The notes under the pieces: model-generated
Database searches by the model: none
Seen by the model: only the letters and a program-made list of their open reading frames with translations
Told to the model about the DNA's origin: nothing
Source: Rhizobium tumorigenes
Lineage (GTDB): Bacteria; Pseudomonadota; Alphaproteobacteria; Rhizobiales; Rhizobiaceae
Assembly: GCF_003240565.2 (NCBI RefSeq)
Contig: NZ_CP117255.1
Coordinates: 2,418,001 to 2,482,000, forward strand
Reading direction: 5' to 3'
DNA length: 64,000 bases
Translations under genes and position numbers: made by a program
In this document: positions 43,955 to 56,873 of the stretch, piece by piece
Layout of the letters: each line of letters starts with the position of its first letter
Position numbering within the stretch: the first letter of the stretch is position 1

Positions 43955-45199
43955 ATGATGACGGACACGGCTTCTATGACCCAAGCTCGCAAACACTCCT
44001 TTTCTAGTCTCTCCCTCGCGGTTGCGGTTGGCGTTTTTGCGGGGCTAGCGCCCCATAACGCCTTTGCAGACACAGGGTTCCGGAAGTGGATCACCGGTTT
44101 TTACGACACAGCCGAAAAAAGCGGCATCAGCAAGGCGACCTATCAGAGGGCCTTCGCCGGCGTGAACGACCCGGATCCGACCGTACTGGAAAAAGCCGGC
44201 TCTCAAGCCGAGTTCACGACGCAAATTTGGGACTATATGGACTCCCGCGTCAACCCCTATACCGTTGAAGTCGGTCGAAAAATGGCGTCCAAATACGGGA
44301 CGACGCTGCGGACGATCGAAAAGCAATATGGCGTAGACCGTAACATTCTCCTCGCCATCTGGTCGATGGAATCCAATTATGGTGCAGTTCTGGAGAAGGA
44401 TGAGCGGCTGCATTACGTGCCCCGCGCTCTCGCGACACTTGCCTACGCCGACCGCAAGCGTGCCAAATATGCCCGCACGCAGCTGATCGCCGCGCTGAAG
44501 ATCCTGCAGAGGGGTGAAGTGTCTCCGGATAACCTGACGGGATCCTGGGCCGGCGCCATGGGCCACACCCAATTCATTCCGACGAGCTACCTTCTCTACG
44601 CCGTCGACGAAGACGGTAACGGCCGCCGCGACATCTGGCATTCCGTCCCAGACGCCCTTGCGACATCGGCAAACCTGCTGATGAAGAATGGCTGGCAGAC
44701 GGGCAAGACATGGGGCTACGAGGTGGTCGTTCCAAAGGGGGGCAGTGCCCAGGCCGGCAAGACCCATACGCTGAAGGAATGGGCGGCACTCGGTTTCGCA
44801 AAGCCGGACGGCAAGGCATTCCGCCTCTTAACCGATCGTGCCCAGCTGAAAATGCCCGGCGGCGCCAACGGTCCCGGCTTCCTGATGACCAACAATTTCT
44901 TCACCATCAAGCGCTACAACGCCGCCGACAGCTACGCCATCGCCGTTGGCATGCTGGCGGACGAGATTGCCGGCTATGGCGGCATGCGCCAATCCTGGCC
45001 CCGGCCATCGGGCGCCCTCGACGTCAAGCAGAAGTTCGAACTCCAGACGCGACTGAAATCGCTCGGTTATTACGATGGCATCGTCGACGGCAATTTCGGT
45101 TCCGGTTCGAAGGCAGCCATCGCAGCAGTCCAGGGCCGGCTGGGGCTCGGCGCCGATGGCGAGCCGTCGATGGAATTGCTGAAGGCATTGCGCCGCTAG
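43955..45199 (+). CDS. Lytic murein transglycosylase, MltB family, with peptidoglycan-binding domain
   Basis: 414 residues. A signal peptide (SLAVAVGVFAGLAPHNAFA) is followed by a lytic transglycosylase catalytic domain with Glu139 in IWSMESNYGAVL and the conserved TGSWAGAMGHTQFIPTSY. A PG_binding_1 domain closes the protein (LQTRLKSLGYYDGIVDGNFGSGSKAAIAAVQGRLGL). It cleaves glycan strands in peptidoglycan to give anhydro-muropeptides. Starts at 43955, 43958 or 43976 are possible. The DUF459 gene follows at about 50 bases, and this order is common in rhizobia. Confidence 0.92.
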   Translation: MMTDTASMTQARKHSFSSLSLAVAVGVFAGLAPHNAFADTGFRKWITGFYDTAEKSGISKATYQRAFAGVNDPDPTVLEKAGSQAEFTTQIWDYMDSRVNPYTVEVGRKMASKYGTTLRTIEKQYGVDRNILLAIWSMESNYGAVLEKDERLHYVPRALATLAYADRKRAKYARTQLIAALKILQRGEVSPDNLTGSWAGAMGHTQFIPTSYLLYAVDEDGNGRRDIWHSVPDALATSANLLMKNGWQTGKTWGYEVVVPKGGSAQAGKTHTLKEWAALGFAKPDGKAFRLLTDRAQLKMPGGANGPGFLMTNNFFTIKRYNAADSYAIAVGMLADEIAGYGGMRQSWPRPSGALDVKQKFELQTRLKSLGYYDGIVDGNFGSGSKAAIAAVQGRLGLGADGEPSMELLKALRR

Positions 45200-45251
45200 C
45201 ACCCGCCGTGCCGTTCCGCCAGTGTCGCCCAATATCCCGGAGACGAGTAGG

Positions 45252-46457
45252 ATGCGATCCCGGATGATCCACTCGCTGAAGACGGCAAGAGAAGTCGCGA
45301 GGCGGCTCGTTGCAGCGTTTGCGGCGGGCTGCCTTGTGCTTGTGATGGTGATTCCCGCAAGCGCCCAGCAGCGCTACGAGCGACGCACGCTCATGGACTT
45401 CTTCTTCGGCCGGCAAGCTCCGCCAGAACGCCAGCCCCGGTATGACGAATATCCCTCACAACCCCGCCGCCAGCCTCGCCCCCCGAAGAGGGCCGCACCG
45501 CCAGTGGCGAAAGCAACGAATGCGAGGCCCGATACGCCGCAGCCGACTGCCAAGCTTGACACCGCAAAGACAGTGCTCGTAGTCGGCGACTTTCTCGCCA
45601 CGGGCCTCGGCGACGGTCTGCAAGACGCATTTTCTGCCTCCCCGGGCGTCGCCATCCAGACGCGCGGCAATATCGCCTCCGGCCTGGTGCGTACCGATTA
45701 CTACGACTGGCAGGCGCAACTGCCGAAGATGCTGGATGCCTTGAAGCCGGCCGTCGTGGTCGTTACCATCGGCGCAAACGACCGCCAGCAAATGATCGCG
45801 CCTGGCCTCAACGAGAAATTCGGCAGCGATATCTGGTCGCTCGCCTACGAGGAGCGGGTCCAGGCCTTCGCAAAGCTTGTCAGCGCACGCCACATCCCGC
45901 TTCTCTGGGTCGGTCTTCCGCCATTCGGCTCCGACGACATGACCGCGGATGTCGTCAAGCTCAACCAGATCTACCAGAGCCAGGTGGAAAGCACCGGCGG
46001 CGAGTTTGTCGATCTCTGGGGTGGTTTTACCGATGATGATGGCAAGTTCATCGTCACCGGTTCCGACATCAACGGCCAGCAGGTGCGCCTGCGCACTGCC
46101 GATGGCGTCAATATGACCGATGCCGGCCGGCGCAAGATGGCCTTCTACGCCGAAAAGCCGATCCGCAGGCTACTCGGAGATCAGGCAAGCCCCGATATCG
46201 TGCGCCTCGACACGGATACGACGATTGATCCGGCTACGATGCCCGAGAAAGAAACTGTTGCGCCGGAAACCCGCACCCCTCCCATCAGCCTTTCCGACCC
46301 CGAGCTGGATGGCGGGTCGGTGCTTCTCGGAAATGCGGCACCCTCCACCTCTGGCCCGCCATCGCCGCGCGACCTGCTCGTCGAGAAGGGCGAAATCGCC
46401 CCCGCGCCTGCAGGCCGCGTCGACGATTACAGGTTGCCTGACGGGACGAAGCCCTGA
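45252..46457 (+). CDS. DUF459 (SGNH/GDSL hydrolase-like) exported protein
   Basis: 401 residues. After a signal peptide (LVAAFAAGCLVLVMVIPASA) and a Pro/Arg-rich segment comes an SGNH-hydrolase-like DUF459 domain: VLVVGDFLATGLGDGLQDAF (block I with GDF in place of GDS), ASGLVRTDYYDW, VVTIGANDRQQM (block III Gly-Ala-Asn-Asp) and the C-terminal DGVNMTDAGRRKMAF. The nucleophile Ser of the GDS motif is replaced (VVGDFLA), so it may be non-catalytic or use a different residue. Linked to cell-wall genes by context with mltB. Confidence 0.88.
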   Translation: MRSRMIHSLKTAREVARRLVAAFAAGCLVLVMVIPASAQQRYERRTLMDFFFGRQAPPERQPRYDEYPSQPRRQPRPPKRAAPPVAKATNARPDTPQPTAKLDTAKTVLVVGDFLATGLGDGLQDAFSASPGVAIQTRGNIASGLVRTDYYDWQAQLPKMLDALKPAVVVVTIGANDRQQMIAPGLNEKFGSDIWSLAYEERVQAFAKLVSARHIPLLWVGLPPFGSDDMTADVVKLNQIYQSQVESTGGEFVDLWGGFTDDDGKFIVTGSDINGQQVRLRTADGVNMTDAGRRKMAFYAEKPIRRLLGDQASPDIVRLDTDTTIDPATMPEKETVAPETRTPPISLSDPELDGGSVLLGNAAPSTSGPPSPRDLLVEKGEIAPAPAGRVDDYRLPDGTKP

Positions 46458-46469
46458 CCGCGTCGAAAT

Positions 46470-47042
46470 TTACGTTTTGGAGCGTTCGGCCAGCACAACG
46501 AGACACGCCTCGAAGGCTGTGAGGTCCGAGTAGAGCCGGCCAGCATCGGCTGCATGCACGGCAATATGGCCACCGCGACGCTCGATGCCACCATGCAGCA
46601 TGAGGTTTTCGATCATCTCGAAATCCTCCAGGGACATCCCGTCCGGGCCGCGCTTGCGTCCGTCGGCTCCTTCACGGATATCACCGGCATAAAAATCGCT
46701 GGTTCTGGCAAAGTGGTTGGCGGTCATGTTTGTATAGGCGGCAACCAGCTTTCCCTGCGCGCACATGTAGCCGAGTTCGAAGGCCGTGCCGACATCGGCG
46801 GCAATGCCGCGAAACGGCGTCAGGTTGGCAATCACGCCATCCGCGCGGTTCATCATGTCCTCGTCCACAGCGCTGATCTTCAGGCCGAATACATGGCGGG
46901 TCGGCGCCGGCTCGATCGAGATATCGCCGGGGCAGATCGGTTCGAAACCGTAGGTGCGGGTCAGTGCCGCCTTGGCATCGAGGACTTCGCGGGCGTTGGG
47001 AAGGAAAACCTCCGGCCCTGCAAGGTAGAGTTTCAAAGCCAT
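46470..47042 (-). CDS. Nucleoside 2-deoxyribosyltransferase family protein
   Basis: 190 residues with a Rossmann-like N-terminal motif LKLYLAGPEVFLPN and ADGVIANLTPFRGIAADVGTAFELGY, which contains the Asp/Glu expected for the active site of nucleoside deoxyribosyltransferases. These move a deoxyribose between bases or hydrolyse the glycosidic bond; they act in nucleotide salvage. The exact substrate is unknown. It lies downstream of gltD but is separated from it by a terminator. Confidence 0.88.
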   Translation of the reverse strand: MALKLYLAGPEVFLPNAREVLDAKAALTRTYGFEPICPGDISIEPAPTRHVFGLKISAVDEDMMNRADGVIANLTPFRGIAADVGTAFELGYMCAQGKLVAAYTNMTANHFARTSDFYAGDIREGADGRKRGPDGMSLEDFEMIENLMLHGGIERRGGHIAVHAADAGRLYSDLTAFEACLVVLAERSKT

Positions 47043-47078
47043 GTCCGAGTTTCCGCTAAAGAGCTGACAACAAGAAAA

Positions 47079-47098
47079 CAGCCCGGCGAACCGGGCTG
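47079..47098 (-). terminator. Terminator of the gltB-vapBC-gltD region
   Basis: CAGCCCGG and CCGGGCTG form a perfect eight-base stem around CGAA, with a T run on the minus strand, 16 bases beyond the leftward gltD stop. Confidence 0.88.
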
Positions 47099-47114
47099 CC
47101 AGGGAGACAATGCA

Positions 47115-48569
47115 TCAGGCAGGAAGAACGGTGCTTCCCATCAACGCCTCGTCGATGGCGCGTGCCGCCTGGCGGCCTTCGCGGATGGCCCAGACGACCA
47201 GCGACTGGCCGCGACGCACATCGCCGGCAGTCCAGAGCTTGTCGACCGAGGTGCGGTAGTCCTTGTCGTTGGCAACGACGTTGGTCGATCCGCGACGGTC
47301 GGTGTTGACTGTCATCTTGCCTTCCATCTCCTTCAGCACACCGTCTGCAAAGGGTCCGCGGAAACCGATGGCGATAAAGGCGAGATCGGCGCGGATGACG
47401 AATTCCGTACCGGGTATCGGCTTGCGCTTGTCATCGACTTCGCAGCACTTGACGCCTGTCAGCACGCCGTCCTCGCCGACGAATTCAAGCGTCGCCACCT
47501 GGAATTCGCGAACCGCACCTTCTGCCTGGCTCGAGGATGTGCGCATCTTGGTCGCCCAGAACGGCCAGACGGCGAGCTTGTCTTCCTTTTCCGGCGGCTG
47601 CGGGCGGATGTCGAGTTGGCTGACCCGGACCGCGCCATGGCGGAAGGCCGTGCCGACGCAGTCCGATGCCGTATCGCCGCCACCGACGACGACGACATGC
47701 TTGCCGCCGGCAAGGATCGGATCGGACGGCCAGCCGACGCTGTCGATATTTTCACGGCCGATGCGGCGGTTCTGCTGCACCAGATACGGCATGGCATCGT
47801 GGACGCCGAACAATTCTGTGCCGGGCACGCCGCTTTCGCGCGGCGTTTCGGAGCCGCCGCAATAAAGCACGGCATCGTGCTCGGCGATGAGCTTCTCGAC
47901 CGGCAGATCGACGCCGACATTGGCGCTGTAATGGAAGGTGACGCCTTCGCCGGTCATTTGCTCGACGCGGCGGTCGATGAAGTTCTTCTCCATCTTGAAG
48001 TCCGGAATGCCGTAGCGCAGCAGTCCGCCGGCCTTGGATTCCCGCTCATAGACATGGACCTCATGGCCGGCACGACCGAGTTGCTGGGCGGCAGCAAGTC
48101 CAGCCGGGCCCGATCCGATGATCGCGACCTTCCGGCCGGTATGGACCGTCGCCGGCTGCGGCCGGATGAAGCCAAGTTCATAGGCCTTGTCGGCAATCGC
48201 CTGTTCAACCGTCTTGATGGCGACCGGCGCATCCTCGAGGTTCAGCGTGCAGGCTTCCTCGCAAGGCGCGGGGCAGACGCGGCCGGTGAATTCCGGGAAG
48301 TTGTTGGTCGAATGCAGGTTGCGGATCGCCTCTTCCCAGTTGTTGTTATAGACAAGGTCGTTCCAGTCGGGGATCTGGTTGTGCACCGGGCAGCCGGTCG
48401 GTCCGTGGCAATAGGGGATGCCACAGTCCATGCAGCGGGCGGCCTGTTTCTGGACCTCGGGATCCGACATCGGGATTGTGAATTCGCGGAAATGACGAAT
48501 ACGATCGGACGCCGGCTGGTACTTGCCAACCTGCCGGTCAATTTCCATAAATCCTGTAACCTTACCCAT
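47115..48569 (-). CDS. gltD: Glutamate synthase small subunit
   Basis: 484 residues. GltD supplies electrons from NADPH to GltB in the GOGAT reaction that makes glutamate from glutamine and 2-oxoglutarate. The N-terminal Cys clusters for two 4Fe-4S centres are visible (AARCMDCGIPYCHG, CPVHNQIPDWN, RVCPAPCEEACTLN). FAD and NADPH Rossmann motifs follow (VAIIGSGPAGLAAAQQLGRAGHEV and VVVGGGDTASDCVGTA). The ATG at 48569 gives the family N-terminus MGKVTGF. Between gltB and gltD sits a vapBC module; gltD begins 32 bases after vapC. Confidence 0.97.
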   Translation of the reverse strand: MGKVTGFMEIDRQVGKYQPASDRIRHFREFTIPMSDPEVQKQAARCMDCGIPYCHGPTGCPVHNQIPDWNDLVYNNNWEEAIRNLHSTNNFPEFTGRVCPAPCEEACTLNLEDAPVAIKTVEQAIADKAYELGFIRPQPATVHTGRKVAIIGSGPAGLAAAQQLGRAGHEVHVYERESKAGGLLRYGIPDFKMEKNFIDRRVEQMTGEGVTFHYSANVGVDLPVEKLIAEHDAVLYCGGSETPRESGVPGTELFGVHDAMPYLVQQNRRIGRENIDSVGWPSDPILAGGKHVVVVGGGDTASDCVGTAFRHGAVRVSQLDIRPQPPEKEDKLAVWPFWATKMRTSSSQAEGAVREFQVATLEFVGEDGVLTGVKCCEVDDKRKPIPGTEFVIRADLAFIAIGFRGPFADGVLKEMEGKMTVNTDRRGSTNVVANDKDYRTSVDKLWTAGDVRRGQSLVVWAIREGRQAARAIDEALMGSTVLPA

Positions 48570-48601
48570 ACCCTGGTCTTCCCTTGCCCTCATGACTGCG
48601 T

Positions 48602-49000
48602 TTAGAGCAGCCAGTTTTCAACTTTCAATCCCGGCACGCGGGAGAATTCTCTTTCGTTGTTCGTCACCAGCACCGCATCTAGCGCCAGGGCGTGGGCCGC
48701 GATCCAAAGATCGTTATGCCCGATGTTTTTGCCCTGCCTCAAAGCCAGCCGCACGTCCGCATAGCGCTTGTCGCTCGGCATAGTCAGAGACGCGACATGC
48801 AGCCGCCGCGTGATCGCAAAGACCCTTTTTTTCAGCAGTTCAGAACCGCTTTTTTGCACGCCATAGCAAATCTCACCGTAGCTGATGATGCTGATGAGCA
48901 CGTTCTCCTCGCCCACCTCGATCATCTTTTCCAGCACCTTGCCCCGGGGATCACGTACCATCGCCGAAACGATGTTCGTGTCGAGCATGAAGGTTGTCAA
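48602..49000 (-). CDS. vapC: PIN-domain ribonuclease toxin VapC
   Basis: 132 residues of the PIN domain family. The acidic Mg site is intact: D7 in MLDTNIVS, Glu in SYGEICYG and Asp in GHNDLWIAAHAL, with the C-terminal LVTNNEREFSRVPGLKVENW typical of VapC. VapC toxins cut specific RNAs, often initiator tRNA or rRNA. It overlaps the antitoxin gene by four bases (ATGA). It looks intact and not decayed. Its place between gltB and gltD is unusual. Confidence 0.95.
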   Translation of the reverse strand: MTTFMLDTNIVSAMVRDPRGKVLEKMIEVGEENVLISIISYGEICYGVQKSGSELLKKRVFAITRRLHVASLTMPSDKRYADVRLALRQGKNIGHNDLWIAAHALALDAVLVTNNEREFSRVPGLKVENWLL

Positions 49001-49269
49001 AGATCCACCTCTCGTAGCGGTCTCTCATCGTCGTGGCCGATGAGGAAGTCCCCGCCATCCCATGCCTCAGCTTGCTGCAGATAGTTGATCAGCCCAGCCG
49101 TAACCGCCGTCCTCATCAGGATGGAACCGTCCGGCTGGCGAACCAATATCGCTCGATCTCCCTCGAACTCGAATTCCTTCGGTATGCGGACTGCGCGACT
49201 GCGCCCATTCTTGAAGATGCTGACCGTGACGCCAACGCCCTCGTCTGGCTCATTTTCACGTTCGTTCAT
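48997..49269 (-). CDS. vapB: VapB antitoxin (AbrB/SpoVT type)
   Basis: 90 residues. The N-terminal half is an AbrB-like DNA-binding swapped-hairpin domain (VSIFKNGRSRAVRIPKEFEFEGDRAILVRQPDGSI), and the C-terminal part would wrap the toxin. The ATG at 49269 has GGGAGG upstream. An in-frame ATG at 49290 lies inside a palindrome that is probably the operator, so it is less likely. Antitoxin and toxin are coupled by ATGA. The complex should repress its own promoter through the palindrome at 49289-49305. Confidence 0.92.
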   Translation of the reverse strand: MNERENEPDEGVGVTVSIFKNGRSRAVRIPKEFEFEGDRAILVRQPDGSILMRTAVTAGLINYLQQAEAWDGGDFLIGHDDERPLREVDL

Positions 49270-49288
49270 GCCAACCTCCCTCGCCGCC

Positions 49289-49305
49289 ATATGCCAACAG
49301 CATAT
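49289..49305. promoter_or_regulatory. Candidate VapBC autoregulatory operator
   Basis: ATATGC-CAACA-GCATAT is a perfect six-base inverted repeat located 20 bases before the vapB start and 22 bases after the gltB stop. AbrB-type antitoxins commonly bind such palindromes at their own promoter. Confidence 0.65.
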
Positions 49306-49327
49306 CACGACGAGGAAGTTTGGTAAA

Positions 49328-54052
<4,725 letters not shown>

Positions 54053-54574
54053 CGTCTTTCCTCCTGCAAACCCCGCGCCGCGGGCGTCCCTTCGTCCCGC
54101 GCGCCCAAGTATAGGGGCGACACGCGACAGCGCTGTTGCATGTTTAAAGATCCGGCCGCAGACATCGCGTTGGGGCGATAGATCGGCTTTCCCACCTGTC
54201 ACAGTTTCGGATGCGCCATCCGGAAGGACGGGCATCTCAAAAACTATAACGTGAAATCCCAGCTCCGCTAGGATTTTTGGCAGGGTGCGGCGTCAAAGAC
54301 CAAAATAGGACAGCAGCACTGTCCTAATTCATCAGTCCTATGCCAGAAAGCGAAAAGGTTAGCAAGAGCTGAAAACGAAAATATCGACGTAAGATTGCCG
54401 CAGTTTCGAATTCCACGAAACATAATTTCCTTTAAAGGTAAAAATTATCGTCTTGATTGCGTAGTGCACCAGATCCACCGTGCGATGCGGCGCTGCAATT
54501 GATCCCCTCAGCCAATCCCCTACTCTGCGACGACACCCTTGCATCTTGTCCCTTCAATACGCGGTAGATCTCAC
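54053..54574. other. Divergent intergenic region between gltB and the threonine aldolase gene
   Basis: About 520 bases without a supported gene. It should hold the gltB promoter and leader and the aldolase promoter. One sharp palindrome is at 54306-54326. The part from 54330 to 54460 is notably AT-rich. Confidence 0.5.
54306..54326. promoter_or_regulatory. Perfect palindrome upstream of gltB
   Basis: TAGGACAG-CAGCA-CTGTCCTA is a perfect eight-base inverted repeat, about 255 bases upstream of gltB and 250 bases upstream of the aldolase. A further half site AGTCCTA is at about 54334-54340. Likely an operator for a dimeric regulator of nitrogen or amino-acid metabolism; the protein cannot be named. 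Confidence 0.55.
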
Positions 54575-55621
54575 ATGTTCTTTGCTTCCGATAACTGGGC
54601 TGGCGCCCACCCCTCCATCAACGAACGCCTCTCGAAGGAATCGACCCGTTTTGCCGCTGCCTACGGCACCAGCGAACTCGACAAGGCGATCGAAACCCGT
54701 TTCAACGCGGTGTTCGAGCGCGAGGTCGCGGTCTTCTTTGTCGCCACGGGTACGGCTGCCAACTCGTTGTCGCTGGCCAGCATCGCCCGCCCCGGCGGTC
54801 TGACGTTCTGCCACACGGAAGCCCACGTGATCGAAGACGAATGCGGGGCGCCCGATTTCTTCTCAGGCATGCGCATGGTTGGCGTCGATGGCCCCGAGGG
54901 TAAGATGCTGCCGGATAACCTGGTGGAACGCATCGGCCGCTACCCGCAGGATGCCATTCATCACGGGCGCGCCGCCGCCGTCACCATGACCCAGGCGACC
55001 GAGGTAGGCACCATCTACAGCCTCGACGAGATCGATACCATTTCGAAGATCGCCAAGAAAAATGACCTGCCGCTGCACATGGACGGCGCCCGCTTTGCCA
55101 ATGCGCTGGTATCGCTCGGCTGCTCGCCGGCCGAAATGACCTGGAAGCGCGGCGTCGACGTACTCTCCTTCGGCGGCACCAAGAACGGATGCTGGTGCGC
55201 TGAGGCGATCGTCTTCTTCGACCCCGATCTCGCCAAGGACTTTGCCTTCCTGCGCAAGCGCACCGCCCAACTGTTCTCAAAATCCCGCTTCATCGCCGCA
55301 CAGTTCGAGGCCTACCTGCAGGACGACCTCTGGCTCGACCTCGCCCGCCACGCCAACGCCATGGCGGACCGGATGCGAGCCGGCATCGAGCATACCGACA
55401 GCGCAAAGCTCGCCTGGTCGACCACTTCGAACGAGATCTTCGCCGTCGTCAAGAAAACCGCCATCGACAACGCGCGGGACAAGGGCGCCCAGTTCTACGA
55501 CTGGCCGATCTCCGACAGTGCCAAACACCTCGTCGGCCCCGACGAAGGCCTGATCCGCCTCGTCACCAGCTTCGCCACCAGCGACGCCGACGTCGCCGAT
55601 TTCCTCGCATGCCTCGCGTGA
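54575..55621 (+). CDS. ltaE: Low-specificity L-threonine aldolase
   Basis: 348 residues of the fold-type I PLP family. It splits L-threonine or allo-threonine to glycine and acetaldehyde. Landmarks: FASDNWAGAHP at the N-terminus, FFVATGTAANSLSLASIARPGG, HTEAHVIEDECGAPDFFSG, LPLHMDGARFANALVSLG and the PLP lysine K203 in SFGGTKNGCWC. The start at 54575 gives the usual MFFASDNW opening. Ends in a strong hairpin at 55629-55648. Confidence 0.93.
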   Translation: MFFASDNWAGAHPSINERLSKESTRFAAAYGTSELDKAIETRFNAVFEREVAVFFVATGTAANSLSLASIARPGGLTFCHTEAHVIEDECGAPDFFSGMRMVGVDGPEGKMLPDNLVERIGRYPQDAIHHGRAAAVTMTQATEVGTIYSLDEIDTISKIAKKNDLPLHMDGARFANALVSLGCSPAEMTWKRGVDVLSFGGTKNGCWCAEAIVFFDPDLAKDFAFLRKRTAQLFSKSRFIAAQFEAYLQDDLWLDLARHANAMADRMRAGIEHTDSAKLAWSTTSNEIFAVVKKTAIDNARDKGAQFYDWPISDSAKHLVGPDEGLIRLVTSFATSDADVADFLACLA

Positions 55622-55628
55622 GTGCGAC

Positions 55629-55648
55629 GGAGCGCCCTGAGGCGCTCC
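55629..55648 (+). terminator. Terminator-like hairpin after threonine aldolase
   Basis: GGAGCGCC-CTGA-GGCGCTCC, a perfect eight-base stem, starts seven bases after the stop. It lacks a clean T run. A near copy in inverted orientation is at 55895-55915. Confidence 0.65.
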
Positions 55649-55721
55649 CCCAGACTGCTGAAGAAGGTGGTATCTAACACCTCTGCAGGTCACTCGAAAG
55701 ACTGAGCCGGTTGCCAAACTT

Positions 55722-55838
55722 CCCTCATCCTCGCCCTTGTGGCGGGGATCCAGTCAGCTCAAGTCCTTGAGCTGAAAGAGTCTTTGACCCGACAGACGTC
55801 GTGTCGCTGGATCCCCGCCACAAGGGCGAGGATGAGGG
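55722..55838. repeat. RIME-like palindromic intergenic repeat element
   Basis: Two perfect 32-base arms face each other: 55722-55753 (starting CCCTCATCCTCGCCC) and 55807-55838 (ending GGCGAGGATGAGGG). Between them is a second perfect palindrome, TCAGCTCAAG-TC-CTTGAGCTGA at 55754-55775, and a weaker CGACA/TGTCG one. Nested palindromes of about 100-120 bases between genes are typical of rhizobial intergenic mosaic elements. The family name is from memory; copies elsewhere in the genome would prove it. It lies between converging genes and could fold into a very stable RNA hairpin. Confidence 0.8.
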
Positions 55839-55894
55839 AGGATAGGGTATCGCTCTCGTCAAGCAAGTTTCTTCAGGGTTTGCAGCAGTCTGAC

Positions 55895-55915
55895 GGAGCG
55901 CCGCCGGGGCGCTCC
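55895..55915 (-). terminator. Terminator-like hairpin after the SBF-linked lysR gene
   Basis: GGAGCGCC-GCCGG-GGCGCTCC, an eight-base stem six bases past the leftward lysR stop. It mirrors the hairpin at 55629-55648, together with flanking CAGACTGCTG and GAAGAA segments. Confidence 0.6.
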
Positions 55916-55920
55916 ACTTT

Positions 55921-56787
55921 CTACCCACCCCGCAAATTCCGAACCTTGGAGAGGATGTCGTCGGATAGTGCCTTGACCAGCATCTGGTCGGCGCCTTTGC
56001 GGGGAACGAGCACGAATTCGACATCCTCCAGCACGGGCAACCAGCCCGGCGTGATTTCCGTGAGGCCGGATGGTGCCATGCTGCGCGGCTGGACGAGGAC
56101 GCCCATGCCGGCCCTCGCGGCTGCGGTCAGGCCGCTGAGACTGCCGCAGGTGCAGACGATCCGCCACGGTATCTGCTGGCGACGCAGCGCCTCCAGCGCC
56201 ACGGCCCGGGTGACGCTCGGGGCCGGAAAGGCAATTAGCGGCAGCGGCGCGCTGGACGCCCTCACCCGATCCGGGTCGCGTGCCAGCCAGATCAATGGCT
56301 CGCGGTAGACCAGCGTCCCGCGCGTGTCGCCAAGGCGGCGCTTGGCAAGTACCAGATCCAGCGCCCCGTTGTCCTGCATCTCGTAGAGCGCGCCGCTGAG
56401 CGCCACCGTCAGTTCCAGATCGACGGACGGGTGCAGTCGGACGAACTCCTCCAGCACATCAGGCAACTGGCTTGTGACAAAATCTTCAGACACGCCGAGC
56501 CGCAGGCTGCCGCGCAGGCTGTTATCGGCAAACAGCGAGCGCATCTCGCCCTCTATCGACAGCAAGGTGCGGGCATGGCCGATCAGCGCTTCCCCATCTC
56601 CGGTCAGAACGACCCGGTGGGTGTCGCGGGCAAGGAGCTTTCGCCCGACGGACGTCTCGAGCCGCTGGATATGCTGGCTGACCGTCGATTGCCCAAGCCC
56701 CAGCCGCTCGGCGGCGAGCGTGAAGCTGCCCATCTGCCCGACGGTGACGAAACTCTGCAACTGCACCAGATCCAGCATCGCCATCAT
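55921..56787 (-). CDS. LysR-family regulator divergent from SBF-like transporter
   Basis: 288 residues. The helix-turn-helix is LQSFVTVGQMGSFTLAAERLGLGQSTVSQHIQRLE at about residues 10-44, and the rest is the LysR effector domain (LRLGVSEDFVTSQLPDVLEEFVRLHPSVDLELTV). Starts at 56787, 56784 and 56778 are possible. The gene is divergent from the SBF-like transporter with 86 bases between, and is the likely regulator of that transporter. Confidence 0.93.
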   Translation of the reverse strand: MMAMLDLVQLQSFVTVGQMGSFTLAAERLGLGQSTVSQHIQRLETSVGRKLLARDTHRVVLTGDGEALIGHARTLLSIEGEMRSLFADNSLRGSLRLGVSEDFVTSQLPDVLEEFVRLHPSVDLELTVALSGALYEMQDNGALDLVLAKRRLGDTRGTLVYREPLIWLARDPDRVRASSAPLPLIAFPAPSVTRAVALEALRRQQIPWRIVCTCGSLSGLTAAARAGMGVLVQPRSMAPSGLTEITPGWLPVLEDVEFVLVPRKGADQMLVKALSDDILSKVRNLRGG

Positions 56788-56812
56788 CCAGATTTACGAT
56801 AACTGTTATTTC

Positions 56813-56830
56813 TTGCATCGCATATCGCAA
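56813..56830. promoter_or_regulatory. Candidate LysR binding site between regulator and SBF-like transporter
   Basis: TTGC-N10-GCAA at 56813-56830, with further TTGC/GCAA half sites to 56845 and a small ATAACTGTTAT palindrome just to the left. This is a plausible LysR operator in a short divergent gap. Confidence 0.45.
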
Positions 56831-56873
56831 TAAGGCAATGCTTGCCCAACATATAATTGCGAGGACGGGCCCG

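Noticed and set aside
46554..48605. 683-codon open frame on the plus strand opposite gltD
   Set aside because: It is the mirror of gltD in GC-rich DNA with biased third positions; the protein has no family features and gltD is certain.
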